Shown here piece by piece: positions 10,206 through 19,949 of a stretch of DNA of 34,124 nt. The stretch covers positions 1-34,124 of the forward strand of contig JADNRX010000551.1 in NCBI GenBank assembly GCA_015501595.1, written 5' to 3'. The notes under the pieces are model-generated. The model was not told where the DNA came from. It did not search any database and saw nothing but the letters and a program-made list of their open reading frames with translations. Made by a program: the position numbers and the translations under genes. The first letter of the stretch is position 1, and each line of letters begins with the position of its first letter. The stretch comes from Hymenopellis radicata. Its lineage: Eukaryota; Basidiomycota; Agaricomycetes; Agaricales; Physalacriaceae.

Positions 10206-11640
10206 CATTTCCTCAATCCGGACTAGGACGTCGTACTAAAACGACTCGATATGGGCATAGCGGCGGCGGATAGTCACGCCAAACGTTAATCCTCCCCTCA
10301 ACAATATTCTCGTGTGCCTTAAGATGATTCGACAGAACGTCCTTCGCAATATCCACGACCGCGTCCACGCTGATCAAGTGCACGGCATTATTAAACTCCA
10401 GGAGCTGGAAAGTATGAAGCTCGGGATACCTGTGCGTCCAGCTGCGCAGGGACGCGCGGAGAAGCTTGATATAAGCGCCGATGTCCTTCGAATGAGGCTC
10501 ATCACGAAAATATTGAAAACAGACTTTTGGCGTAATACGCAAGTGAGGGAATTGTTCAATGAAGACTACATGGCAATCAGTATCTTAACCCCAATGGCAA
10601 AGAAAGAGCAAGGCGGACTCACACTCGTAGACAGATTTGTATTGGCCCAACAAGTCAAGCATTACGGGATCCCCACGTAGGGAGTAGATCGACCGAGGAA
10701 TCAGTCGGAGTACGTCTGTATTAGTATATCCCATGTTATACTCGCGCCAATCCAGTATAGCTATGTGGCGCAAGTTGGGAAATGTGACCCACGCTCTCGT
10801 GGGTGAAAGAAGTTCAAAAGGCAGTGTTAAAGTCGTTATGGACGGCAGCAACACCTGCGCAAAAGCATACTGTAGGCTCTGCATACTATCCTCGGGCCCT
10901 TTGTCCTCCGAACGATCGGGGAACGAGATAATTTGAAGGGTGTGTAGGTTTGTTAGACATTGAAGGCAGCGCACAAACTCTTTGTACACGGTCGGAGAGG
11001 AAAACGTGGTCAGCGCGACGTTGAATACTCTGCATGGGTAATCAATTTGATAAGTTACGCTGTGGAGAGAAAACAGAACTCACTGAACGAACTCGGCGAG
11101 GTGCGGTGCACGTATAGTTACAACTTCAGCTTGGAAGACTAGCTCGGTTGCCATCTTCTTAGCCAGTGTCCGCCCTGTGGCAGGCCGGCAGCGGATCGCG
11201 CATACCTCCAAGCTCTTCCATAGCAGGGGATGGTAGACGTGGTATAATGCGCTACAGGTCTGAGACAGCGCGAATATCGCGTCGAATCTGTCGCGGTATT
11301 CCGCAGGGAGGATCCCTGAACTAGGACAAGGAATTGGAACTGAGGGGAAATATGGCAGTATCTCCAAGTGAAGCTCGACTGGAAGTGTAGGTAGACCCTT
11401 GGTTCGTTTCTTCACGGCCCTCTCAGGTATGTACCTGACTGGCTTACGAGAGGTAGCGGTGGTGGCAGGCATGTTTATAGCGTGGTGAATAGGCTTGAGC
11501 TAACGAATTCTGTATAGCACGATGGTGGAAGACAAAGGCCAAGTCTGAGACTCACTGAAATTTCAGAATCTCAAGGCATGCCGAACCGGCAGGGGCACGT
11601 GTTGGCAGCCTTCTCCTTTTCTGACCTTGCGCTCAACGCC
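9960..11640 (-). repeat. Tandem duplication, unit 2 (F-box locus)
   Basis: Direct repeat of 8040-9720 with modest divergence. Intron positions and both intron sequences are conserved. The main differences are small deletions in the N-terminal linker and in the middle exon. Confidence 0.8.
10213..11472 (-). CDS. F-box protein (copy 2, tandem paralogue)
   Basis: Three exons: 11472-11084, 11029-10623 and 10565-10213, about 382 residues. It is close to copy 1 in the F-box (LPTLPVELHLEILPYFPS), the Leu-rich centre and the C-terminal segment ending VLVRRPSPD. About 17 residues of the basic linker before the F-box are missing relative to copy 1, along with a few residues in exon 2. An in-frame stop just upstream fixes the start. 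Both paralogues are open throughout, so both may be expressed. The role is presumably SCF substrate recruitment. Confidence 0.75.
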
Positions 11641-11968
11641 CTCAGAACGCGACTCCCTTGACCGTCGACAGTGCATGTTTGAGTGCCATAAGCATGTCAT
11701 TGCCTTCTGCACAACCTCCTCGATTCCTCAGGAGAAAGGTCTCTTCGTATACCATATTCAACTTAAACTTCTCCGTCTTCAAGGGTTCAATCACTAGACT
11801 TGCTAATCGTGACCAAACGCCCCCGCTCACTGCCCGCTGGGAGTAAATCTTGCCCGGGATTTCTCACTAGGAAAGTGCCTACCCCATTCACGATTCACCT
11901 CACTCTGCTGCTATAACTCAGGTAGTAACACCGTAAATTTACCTCGGGCTTGGCAGAAGAGCGGCTTC
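11641..11968 (-). other. Coding-like orphan segment
   Basis: The minus strand at 11642-11830 encodes about 60 stop-free residues with protein-like composition (VIEPLKTEKFKLNMVYEETF). No start, partner exon or family could be identified. It may be the end of a gene cut off by the tandem duplication, or chance. The rest of the stretch shows nothing. Confidence 0.25.
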
Positions 11969-12059
11969 ATGCGCGCGCCCACCGGAGAGTTGTCAGCAGA
12001 GCACGATGCGGATCATTCCAGGCTTTATTGTGCTGTTTTGCCATCTCGGTGCTGCGCCA

Positions 12060-12087
12060 TATATAACGTCGACCGGGCTTTCGTTAC
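12060..12087 (+). promoter_or_regulatory. Core promoter shared by the two DUF3237-like genes
   Basis: TATATAACGTCGACCGGGCT is identical here and at 33857-33876, and the match continues through TTCGTTAC in both. The TATATAA lies about 40 bp before the ATG in each case, a likely TATA box. Confidence 0.5.
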
Positions 12088-12099
12088 TAGTTACACATC

Positions 12100-12766
12100 A
12101 TGTTCTTCTTCCCGGTCCTACTCCTTGCTTCTTCCCTTCAGCTCGCTGCTCTCGTCCAGGCCGCGACACCGACGCTCACCCACCTGTTCAATGGGACTAT
12201 CTTTGTCGAACCAGTTGCGGATCTGATCCCGGGGCCCTTCGGTGGACGCTCCCTTATAACGTTCAACGGGTAGGTTCACTGCTTTCGACATAATCCTGGC
12301 GCTCATGCCGTCCGTGTACGTGTAGCGGTACGCTGCTGAACCCGAGCAACGGCGATGTCGTAGCCAACATCCTTCCTGGTCTTGGTGGAGAGCTAGGATT
12401 GCTCGGCTCGAATAACGTCTTCTACCCTGACGTGCGTGCGGTTTTACAGTGGGTGGATGATTCGACGTTTGGCTACCTTGAACTGCACGGGTCCGGGTTA
12501 GTATTGCTTCTCGTCTTCCTGCTGCTATTGTGCGCATGCTTACTCCCGATTCGCAGAGAATATGGCGTCAAGGCCACTGCTTATGCGTAAGACTTACAAA
12601 GACACTGGGTTGGGTGCCTTGTTCATGTCGCTTTTCCAGTCGCTTTGAGACCAATTCCTCGTCTCGCGTCCAGCTGAATGGATTATTCACGATCTTCAGA
12701 CTTGATTTGTCTTCCTCCAGCCCAGGGACATTTGATATCTACTCTGTGGTGAGTCTTGCATCATAA
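12100..12766 (+). CDS. Secreted DUF3237-like protein (copy 1)
   Basis: Four exons: 12100-12269, 12326-12496, 12557-12586 and 12640-12766, all in phase, about 165 residues. It has a signal peptide (MFFFPVLLLASSLQLAALVQA). A small beta-rich domain follows, with the layout expected of DUF3237: PTLTHLFNGTIFVEPV, PGPFGGRSLITFNGG, NILPGLGGELG, then FYPDVRAVLQWVDDSTFGYL and LNGLFTIF near the end. DUF3237 proteins have a barrel-like fold and no settled function, and several fungi carry secreted versions. The last exon's end is the least certain point, because GTGAGT overlaps the terminal codons and a further exon is possible. A second copy begins at 33893. Confidence 0.6.
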
Positions 12767-12799
12767 CCTGTTCGGTGTGTTGCTGAATACGCAAACAAA

Positions 12800-13800
12800 G
12801 GATGATCCCATCAACAACTAGGTGTGCCGGTACATAGTACGGTCGACGGCGGATTCTCTCAACCGAGGAGCTTACGATTCGTGGACGAGAGACTGTCAAT
12901 ACGGACATTCCATAATATCATTTTCATGTTTGCTTCTCGAATACTGACAGACATCTCTGCTTTCCGATGGGGCAATGATGGACCGGCCTTGGTTGGTATC
13001 TACGCCGCGCATTCGAACCTCTTCGTCTTCTGTTTTTGTGGGTGTTATCAAATAGCTGATATCCGTTTTCTGGCGCGACGTTCCTCTGAGGCAGACACTA
13101 CCCTTCAGGCTCCTTGCAGGCTCTCATGACACGCTAACTGGTGGACGGTCTCCATTCAGTTACGACCGGGGCGCGGCGGTCAGTAAGTATAATACGACTT
13201 ATACTCTGCTCTGAAGTGTTGTCCTCTCTCAGTATGCCTTCGCATGTCGGCTATCCCATTCCATTAGCAGTATGAATTAAAATCGGTCATCGTGAATCAG
13301 CACGAGGGACCCGTGAAGTCCGACAACGTCGCTTTCAGAGAATGTACCTCGCTTATGTGCTAACTTCGCAGGATAATGATGTGAGACTCAGATTGGACCA
13401 GTCAACGGGTCGTCCCAATTTCAAGTCCGGTTTCTTCATCGACCATGTTTGTTATTTGCTGGGTTGTACTGAAATTGGTTCTTACCTGCTTCATCAATCT
13501 GCATAAAGTAAGTAACTTAAACGGAATCTTCAGCGTGTGCTGTGTGCTGGCGGTGTGTTTGCCGTCGGCGTCGGCAGCGCTCGGACCGCAAGTTCCATCC
13601 CCACGTTTCCATGCTCAGCTTACATTCGGCTTTCATCTTGCTCTTCAATCCTATATCATGGCCCATCACTGACGCATATAAACTTGCCTCACCGGCGAAA
13701 AAGAACTCCATCTGAAAGCATTGCTTTCGATAAAGCCCATGATCTACCTCTTCTGGATCAAAGGTCTTTCGAATATGCCATGACCGTGGCGTAAGAGTCC
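12800..13800 (+). other. Possible degenerate secreted-protein gene
   Basis: Several short plus-strand stretches look coding but do not connect. Examples are VPVHSTVDGGFSQPRSLRF near 12830, EGPVKSDNVAF near 13300, and LRLDQSTGRPNFKSGFFIDH near 13380 after a CTAAC...CAG acceptor. The order and the terminal IDH motif loosely recall fungal cell-surface proteins with a beta-sandwich ectodomain. Stops and frame changes interrupt all of it. I cannot assign start, end or family; it may be a decayed gene. Confidence 0.25.
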
Positions 13801-14011
13801 CCTAACGACGAAGAGTGCCAATAAGGTCTAAGCAGGTCTAAGCTTGGCTCCTGCTAATTGTAATGCCCAAGTAAGTCTGTTTGTTTACCCCGTCGGATTC
13901 CTTTATTGTTCCCTTTATAGCAACAATGCCCTCGTCCCGATGAAGGTCTCTCATATTCGACCTTTCTTCTGCCAGAGGACCACTTTCTTCACCTGGACTC
14001 ACTTGATTCAT

Positions 14012-14263
14012 AGCCAACTTTTTTCACTGGAAAAAACCCTGTAAACATGAAAATTATTTACAGAGTAGTTTCAGATCCAATTTTGATATTTTTACAGGTA
14101 CATTTTACTAAAATTTTACTGATAGCTGAAATTATTATATAAAATTTCCAAAGAGGACAGAAATTACTGAAAATGCTTAAAAATTTACAGTGTAAAAAGA
14201 CTAAAATTTTACTGTAAAAAAATTACATACTTACAGCTTAATTTACACTGAAAATAGTTGGCT
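14012..14263. mobile_element. MITE-like element with terminal inverted repeats
   Basis: A 252-bp AT-rich island in otherwise GC-balanced DNA. It begins AGCCAACTTTTTTCACTG and its other end, read on the minus strand, is AGCCAACTATTTTCAGTG: 16 of 18 positions match. The interior is non-coding and full of TTTACAG/CTGTAAA and ATTTTACTG motifs in both orientations, so it could fold into a long hairpin. No clear target-site duplication was found (flanks ...TTCAT and TAACA...). It has no transposase, so it would be non-autonomous. The superfamily is undetermined. Confidence 0.6.
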
Positions 14264-14435
14264 TAACATCCAGTGACTCCACATCGGTACATATCGTGGA
14301 TCGCTTTCATTGATCAGCCTGAAGACAATAATGGTCTTGGAGCGTACAAACATCAAGGATTACGTAAGACCGAACCGCCCTTTTCAGTGAACAATGGCAT
14401 TGTCCATTGTCCACAAAGAGAATTGGCTCCACAGG

Positions 14436-14449
14436 ACCATATATAAGTA
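14436..14449 (+). promoter_or_regulatory. Likely TATA box of the CBM19-like gene
   Basis: CCATATATAAGTAG lies about 150 bp before the start codon on the coding strand. A pyrimidine-rich stretch follows (CTTCTTCCCGAGCC...CTTTTCC), typical of fungal transcription start regions. Confidence 0.45.
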
Positions 14450-14598
14450 GAAGTGTCGCGACGACCGGTTTTCTTAACCTTGCCAACGTCACCCCGCCTT
14501 CTTCCCGAGCCCGGCGCTCTTTCCAACTTTTCCTACTTCAATCCTTTTACCTCGACGGTTACCCACTTTCACGAATACACCCTACTTCGACGTTGGAA

Positions 14599-15903
14599 AT
14601 GGTTTGCTTTAACGACATTATTTCTCTTACGCTTGCCGCCATCACTGCCATTCCTTTCTCCTATGCGCTTCCTATTACGCACACGAAGCGGATCGCCCAA
14701 ACGATATCCGAATCGACCGCCGACTGGGAAGCTGCTTGTGTATGTTGCCTCTCTCGATGTCAGGTCGCGTCAATTTACCTATTTCATCGTAGATCGGAGC
14801 TGGAGGCGCCGAACAGTGCAATCCGCTATCCCAGACCGCGTTTACTAGTCTCCTCGCTGCTGGCGGGAACTGCGACCAACAAGACGCGGCGGATGCCATG
14901 ATTGATCTTGCCAGGACACTGAACAACGACTCCGAGATGATTAGACTCACACAACTCTTTGTCCAGCAGCCGCGAAATGCTGTATGTCAACGTCTTTTTC
15001 GTCGTTTCCGCATATCCTGAATATCTGTGCTCTTAGCCGGATTCTCTTCAAGTCCCTTACTGCCAAACCGCCCCCAAGAACGCGGAGCTCGACGGACTGT
15101 TCCACTGCCAATTTGCGGGCTCCAACTTTTCGCAGTTCAGCGCCGACCAGACAGGGAACGTCCCCCTTGGCCTGCAGGAAGTGAACCCCGCTGGGTCGTG
15201 CCCTGCGAAGACGGACGGGCCCGTGCCGGATGGAGTGCAGCTGAACACATTGGTGCAGGACCCTGGCGTTGGATCTGCATCCAATGGGACTGGCAGTAGC
15301 AATGGGTGAGCTATTTCGAAGTAAATCGACTTCTTACGATACTGATCGGGATGATATAGTACGACTAGCGGTACTGATGATACGGACTCCGACGACGGTG
15401 ACTGCTCAGATGATGGGGAAGGTACTGTTGCCTCCAGCGCCCAGACCGGTGCTACGGGTGTACAGACTGGTGCTACTGGAGTACAGACTGGTGCTACTGG
15501 AGTACAGACGGGAGCCACTGGCGTGCAGACGGGAGTCACCGGCGTCCAAACCGGTACGACAGCCGCCTCCAGTGGCGCTACTGCTACTGCGGGATCGGCT
15601 GCTGGCACATCCACATCCACGTCTTCCTCATCCGCCGACTTCGTCTTACAAAACGGACAGGACGCCATCGCCCTCAATACTCAATTCGCCTCCCTCACAT
15701 CGTCTTCGACGTGCACGGACGGGGACCAAGCGTGTATCGACGGCGGTTTCGCTCAGTGCGTGGGGGGTGCGTTTGTTGTATCGCAGTGCGCTGGAGGTAC
15801 ACAGTGCTTCGCGTTGCCCTTGGTGAACAAGGCGGGGACGAGCTTGGCGTGCACCACAGAGGCTGATAAGGATGCACGCATTACTGCGACTGGGGCGCAG
15901 TGA
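14599..15903 (+). CDS. Secreted protein with CBM19-like chitin-binding C-terminus
   Basis: Four exons: 14599-14739, 14793-14981, 15037-15305 and 15360-15903, about 380 residues, all phases agreeing. A signal peptide ends near ALPITHTKR, with a Kex2-type KR. A Cys-containing N-terminal domain (residues about 35-160; DLARTLNNDSEMIRLTQLF, PYCQTAPKNAELDGLFHCQF) is typical of basidiomycete extracellular proteins. Next come an acidic linker (DDTDSDDGDCSDDGEG), a Thr/Gly-rich stretch with seven-residue ATGVQTG repeats, a Ser/Thr-rich stretch probably O-glycosylated, and a C-terminal Cys module. That module reads CTDGDQACIDGGFAQCVGG followed by QCAGGTQC, the spacing of CBM19. It probably binds chitin or cell wall outside the cell. 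No catalytic domain is present. TGA ends the gene just after ATGAQ. Confidence 0.75.
15448..15552 (+). repeat. 21-bp coding minisatellite, five units
   Basis: Five tandem units of the GGTGCTACTGGAGTACAGAC type plus one base, diverging toward the 3' end. Each encodes seven residues (GATGVQT). The first three are nearly identical and the last two carry mostly silent or conservative changes, which suggests recent expansion at the 5' side. Confidence 0.85.
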
Positions 15904-16123
15904 GTCTCATGACATGTTATGAAGTTAGTGTACATTAGCATGGACAAAGCATACGGATAGATATCACAGTCAATTGTAGAGTAATGCATCGCTTAGCGTA
16001 CTGTTTGAATTTTGTAAATTTCTTGAATTACGAAGAAGTCATAATCTAAACGAAGCCAAGTATAATTGTAATACTAAAAGCGAGCCACGATACGTCCAGC
16101 GAGGAAAGAAATCAGACGCCCAG

Positions 16124-17331
16124 TCACGTCAAGTCTATCACTTCTATTTCTTCCGGAACGGTAGTACACTCGCGTTTAACGCGCTTCGAATTCTCCTGGT
16201 CTTCTACTTTGAAAACCCCCGACGGCCTTTTGCGTTTCTTGATGGCTTCCAACCTAGCCTGGAGAATGAATGAGACGGAGTGCAATTACTAAGGAAGATG
16301 ATGTGCACGCCTTTATGTCGTTCGATTCAGCTTGCAGCGCGCGCGCGCGATTCTAAAGTGAGTCGGTTAGTAAGAGTATGATTATATGTCTGAGGGATGT
16401 TGCTCACCTCCAGGGCCTCAACATCGTCTTCTTGCAAAGTGATGGAACGAGAGGCGATAGTATTAGCAGCGCGTCCTTCTCGTTTCGGTGCTTGCGGAAA
16501 ACGCTGAGGTGCCTGTGGAGGAAGAGGAGCAATCCCTTCGGCTTGCAGAATAGCTACGAGATTCGGTTTACTGTACATGCAAGGAAAAAGTCGGCCGAGG
16601 TACACACCTAGTGGCCGATATTTGAAGCAGAATGTAATGATAGGTTGTCCGATTCGGGTCCACTTCTTGTCCATAAAGGAAGAGGCGCGTGACTTCACTG
16701 GCGAACCAAACCTTTGACGGGTCAACCGGTCAGAGGGAGTCTCGGCAAGAGAGTGTACTGTAGATTACTTGACGTGATGATCATAGCTCTTTTTGTCCCG
16801 TTCGTTAAAGACCATTTCGGGCGGTAAATCGCGGTAGGAACGCGGCTGAGCTTTTATGTTCTCAATTGTAGCCTGAGATATCTCCAGTTCAATTTGGCCA
16901 ATGCTCTGCGGAAGCGTATTTGAGACGGAGTCGTCGTCGGTTGTTGCGAGGTGCGCAAAGGTGTATGGTCGCTGTTCGGTGGCGGATATGCGCATGCCCC
17001 ACCTTTGAGTCGGTTTGTTGGCGTCTTGTTTTCTGCAGAGGCTTTTGCCCCTGAGAATTCGCCATCGATATATATGCGTCCTCTGGTTGGAAATTCGACC
17101 AGAGAGTCCTTCCAGGATATTTCGAATGGCTGGAACGTTACATAAACAATTGCATTGAAAGAAAAACGCGAATTTGTTGAAAGAGAAACGCGAATTGTGC
17201 ACCTTGTCAACTTCGGACGCGATCCAGCCAGTAACACGGTCGGCTTCTGAACTATCAACGCCATAGACGCGTGCTTTCTCTCCATCTATAGAGACCCAGG
17301 CAGAGAAAGTAGAGAAAGAAAGACTGGTCAT
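16124..17331 (-). CDS. DUF7918-like protein
   Basis: Six exons: 17331-17203, 17129-16769, 16711-16608, 16553-16408, 16352-16311 and 16258-16124, about 305 residues. It opens FSTFSAWVSIDGEKARVYGV, then FEISWKDSLVEF, RIYIDGEFSGAKA and EQRPYTFA. The FKYRPLAILQAEGIAP segment follows, then Pro-rich linker, a short helical/coiled stretch and a basic KKRKRP tail ending EEIEVIDLT. The order matches basidiomycete DUF7918 proteins, whose function is unknown. KKRKRP may be a nuclear signal, and VIDLT resembles a SUMO-interaction motif. Exon 5 to 6 requires a GC-AG intron (16310-16259). The frame slips by one base at the CCCC run 16997-17000. Confidence 0.7.
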
Positions 17332-17586
17332 GAGGGTAGAAGGGTAAGGTGTGTCGGCATTTGCCGGCTACGCCGTGCCAGGCTCCGGATGTCGATTCAG
17401 CACTAGAGGGCGAACTTGTGCCACTTTCATTCGGTGAACGTGGCCTCTCTATTGATATTCTACGTATCCCATTCTCAATACATCGTAGAGGGACTGACCC
17501 TACTTATCATGAACATGGACCGATGACACCCTCCTGGATAGAATTCCGGCATCCAACATCGCTAGATCCAGATATAAAGAAGATAG
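17332..17586. other. Intergenic, nothing seen
   Basis: Short spacer between the start of the DUF7918-like gene and the 3' end of the P450 gene. No supported feature. Confidence 0.4.
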
Positions 17587-19795
17587 CTAAGGCGAAACGA
17601 CTGTGATGATGATTGGTAACTTAGTTTTCTCCGTTTGAGGATGAGTGCGCTTTGAGGTATTTGCACACGGTGGTCCAAGGCTGCAACAAGGAACGCCCAC
17701 TTCAAAGTCGAAGGAGCGAATGAGAGTGAAAAGGATCGCCTTCATCCTTTTCGAGATGTTAGTGCAAGTAGACGCAGAAAGAGAACACCACGTACTCGGA
17801 CAAGGCAAATCGGGTTCCTATACAAGACCGAGGCCCACCGAGGAAGGACATAACATTTCCCCAGACGCCAGGGATGCGAGATGTGATCTCGATGTTTCGC
17901 TCCCAACGTTCCGGTCTGTCAAAATGTTGAGTACTCGATTTCAAGAACAAGCTGAAGGATTCACTTGAACTCTTCAGCATCGTCCCCCAGATGGCTGGGT
18001 CCGTATTCATGACGTGGATCGGGATAACAACCATATCGCCCTTGGCTATGCTACACAGTGATGAGTGGCATGGAAGAGAGGAACACCAAGAAAATGTTAC
18101 TGTATGTAGTCCTTCATACATCCCTCGACATCCCGAAATGGCTTGCTGACTGGAATGATATCGTCTTGAGTCGCAACCCGGACGGTGCTCGTTACGGGTG
18201 CATGGAGGCGCAGAGTTTCTCGGATGACCATGCCAAGGTATGGAAGGGCGTCGAGCTGGTCGAACGTCGGCGATCCGGTGGGTACAGATAGTACCTCTTT
18301 TCTCAGTTTATCCTGTACGTCGCGTCGTCCAGCGAGCGCAGATAGTATGCTCTCGAGCGTCGTCGCCGGAAGCTCGTGCCCAGTGTAGAGCAACGTCAGA
18401 ATCTCTAATTGGGTCATGCTCAGCTATTGTCAGACGAATGCTAGGAAGACTCACGAGCCACAAGTTCTTCTTCGCTGAGGTTCGTTCGGAGCAGATATGA
18501 TAGAATGTTTGGACGCTTGCCGCCCTTCTCTTTCACACCCCGCGAAGTCTCCCGTAGGATTGAATATCCAAGACTCGACATCTTCTCTTGCGCCCTACGA
18601 GTAGCCTCGCCTACCAGTAGACTCGTCGGCTGAAAGATATATTTAAATGACAGGGGACAGGTTAAAATAAACAACTTGCAACCAGACGCAAAATCGGCAT
18701 ACATTCTTGCAGGAGCCTGAACAGCGCTGTGGGCCTGGGTATTGAAACGACCTGAGCGAACGTCTCGGCTAGTTCGTTTACCGTGCTGTTAGAATGGAGA
18801 GTGTCGAAATCATGATTGAACCCTAAGCGGCGTTTAAGTGCTCCTTCTTCCTTCTTCCGGAACCGGCAATCTCACCTGCCAACCCGATGATATCAAAGGT
18901 TATCTTGTTCAGCCATAGACCCATGTCAGTATGGAATGCGCCATTTGAACTAGCCGCACATTTGGCGGTCAGAATATCCCGAAGCTGAGTGCAGCCCAAG
19001 GCCAAGTCAGTTGATCCGCCGCAGCAACTGTAAGTGAACTGTCACAGACTTGAATTGATGTGTCCAAAACGGTGGCGGCGAGCTCGATCATCATATGAGA
19101 AGCAGTGAATGCAGAACCCTAATGCTGATGATCAGGACGGTGGGCTCCCACATAAAGGTCATCTTACCATAACTTTCCGCTGCAGGACGTCCATAAATAC
19201 TACAAGATGCGACTGATGAGATGAGAAATTGCTTACCTGCCGCTTGTGTTGCGATCCGTCCGCTACATGTAGACCTGAAGCTCTTTAGAGACATGTGTTT
19301 AGTAGGAAGAGGTCGCTGCACGTACCTTCCCCGACCATATGATGCAAGGTGGCCTGGGTTCCCTCAGGTTTCGGATAACGATACGCGTGTTGGAGAACAT
19401 GGTTGACAGCCATAGTGTCAGTCGTGAGAAGACTGCGCTTCTACTCACATTTCAGTGTGTGGATCGTCGAGGATGTTCATCGACGAACCGCAAGTAAACC
19501 ACTGAAAGTCACCACGGAGCCATGTTCTGTGAGCCATTTCGAGAGGGTGGCGTCGGCAAGAATCTACAAGAAGTTCAAAATGATTGCGAAAAAATGTTGG
19601 ACCGGACGATGCGTACCCCGAGTAGTCTGTTGAGTGGGCACCGACATGACCCCATAAGAGATGCGCATTTTCTGGTCCGGGTAGAGTGCGAAGTGGGCTG
19701 AGGATGTTCATGCACACCTGCTTCACCACGTTCAGCAATGCGATGAGTACCTGTAACGCTAGCAAGGTGGCAAGGGTTACCAGCCAGAATGACAT
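17587..19795 (-). CDS. Cytochrome P450 monooxygenase
   Basis: Thirteen exons are inferred: 19795-19646, 19563-19489, 19432-19326, 19274-19237, 19179-19168, 19118-19050, 18984-18876, 18822-18683, 18629-18462, 18423-18120, 18045-17965, 17915-17796 and 17746-17587. That gives about 510 residues, normal for a P450. An N-terminal membrane anchor (FWLVTLATLLALQVLIALLN) is followed by the hinge LPGPENAH, the C-helix region SQHKRQRKVM, and the ExxR motif in RETLRLHAPV. The PERW motif and the haem loop FLGGPRSCIG with its Cys ligand come next. The I-helix reads TGHELPATT instead of the usual AGHETTS, losing the usual Thr after Glu. The frame slips by one base in the run at 17984-17988, and the exon 2/3 join does not fit. 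It is probably ER-anchored; the substrate is unknown. Confidence 0.8.
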
Positions 19796-19833
19796 GATGA
19801 CGGCGCGAGCAAAGAGTCGTAGGAAGGCGCGGG

Positions 19834-19841
19834 TATTTATA
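19834..19841 (-). promoter_or_regulatory. Likely TATA box of the P450 gene
   Basis: TATAAATA on the minus strand, about 40 bp before the chosen Met. Its position supports that start over the longer open frame upstream. Confidence 0.5.
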
Positions 19842-19949
19842 GACCGTCCATGTATAGACCCGCACCGCAGCACACGCCTTCAAGGGAAGGGGGCGATATT
19901 CTTACATTTAACCTCCGGAAACAAAGGAACGCGAACCATGGTGGGCTAA

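Noticed and set aside
15057..15677. Minus-strand open frame with tandem VCTPVAP-type repeats
   Set aside because: Antisense of the 21-bp minisatellite in the CBM19-like gene, whose plus-strand exons agree in phase and carry a signal peptide and Cys module.
2730..19795. A secondary-metabolite gene cluster (O-methyltransferase plus P450)
   Set aside because: The two genes are about 12 kb apart with F-box, DUF3237-like, CBM19-like and DUF7918-like genes between them, and there is no core synthase in the window.
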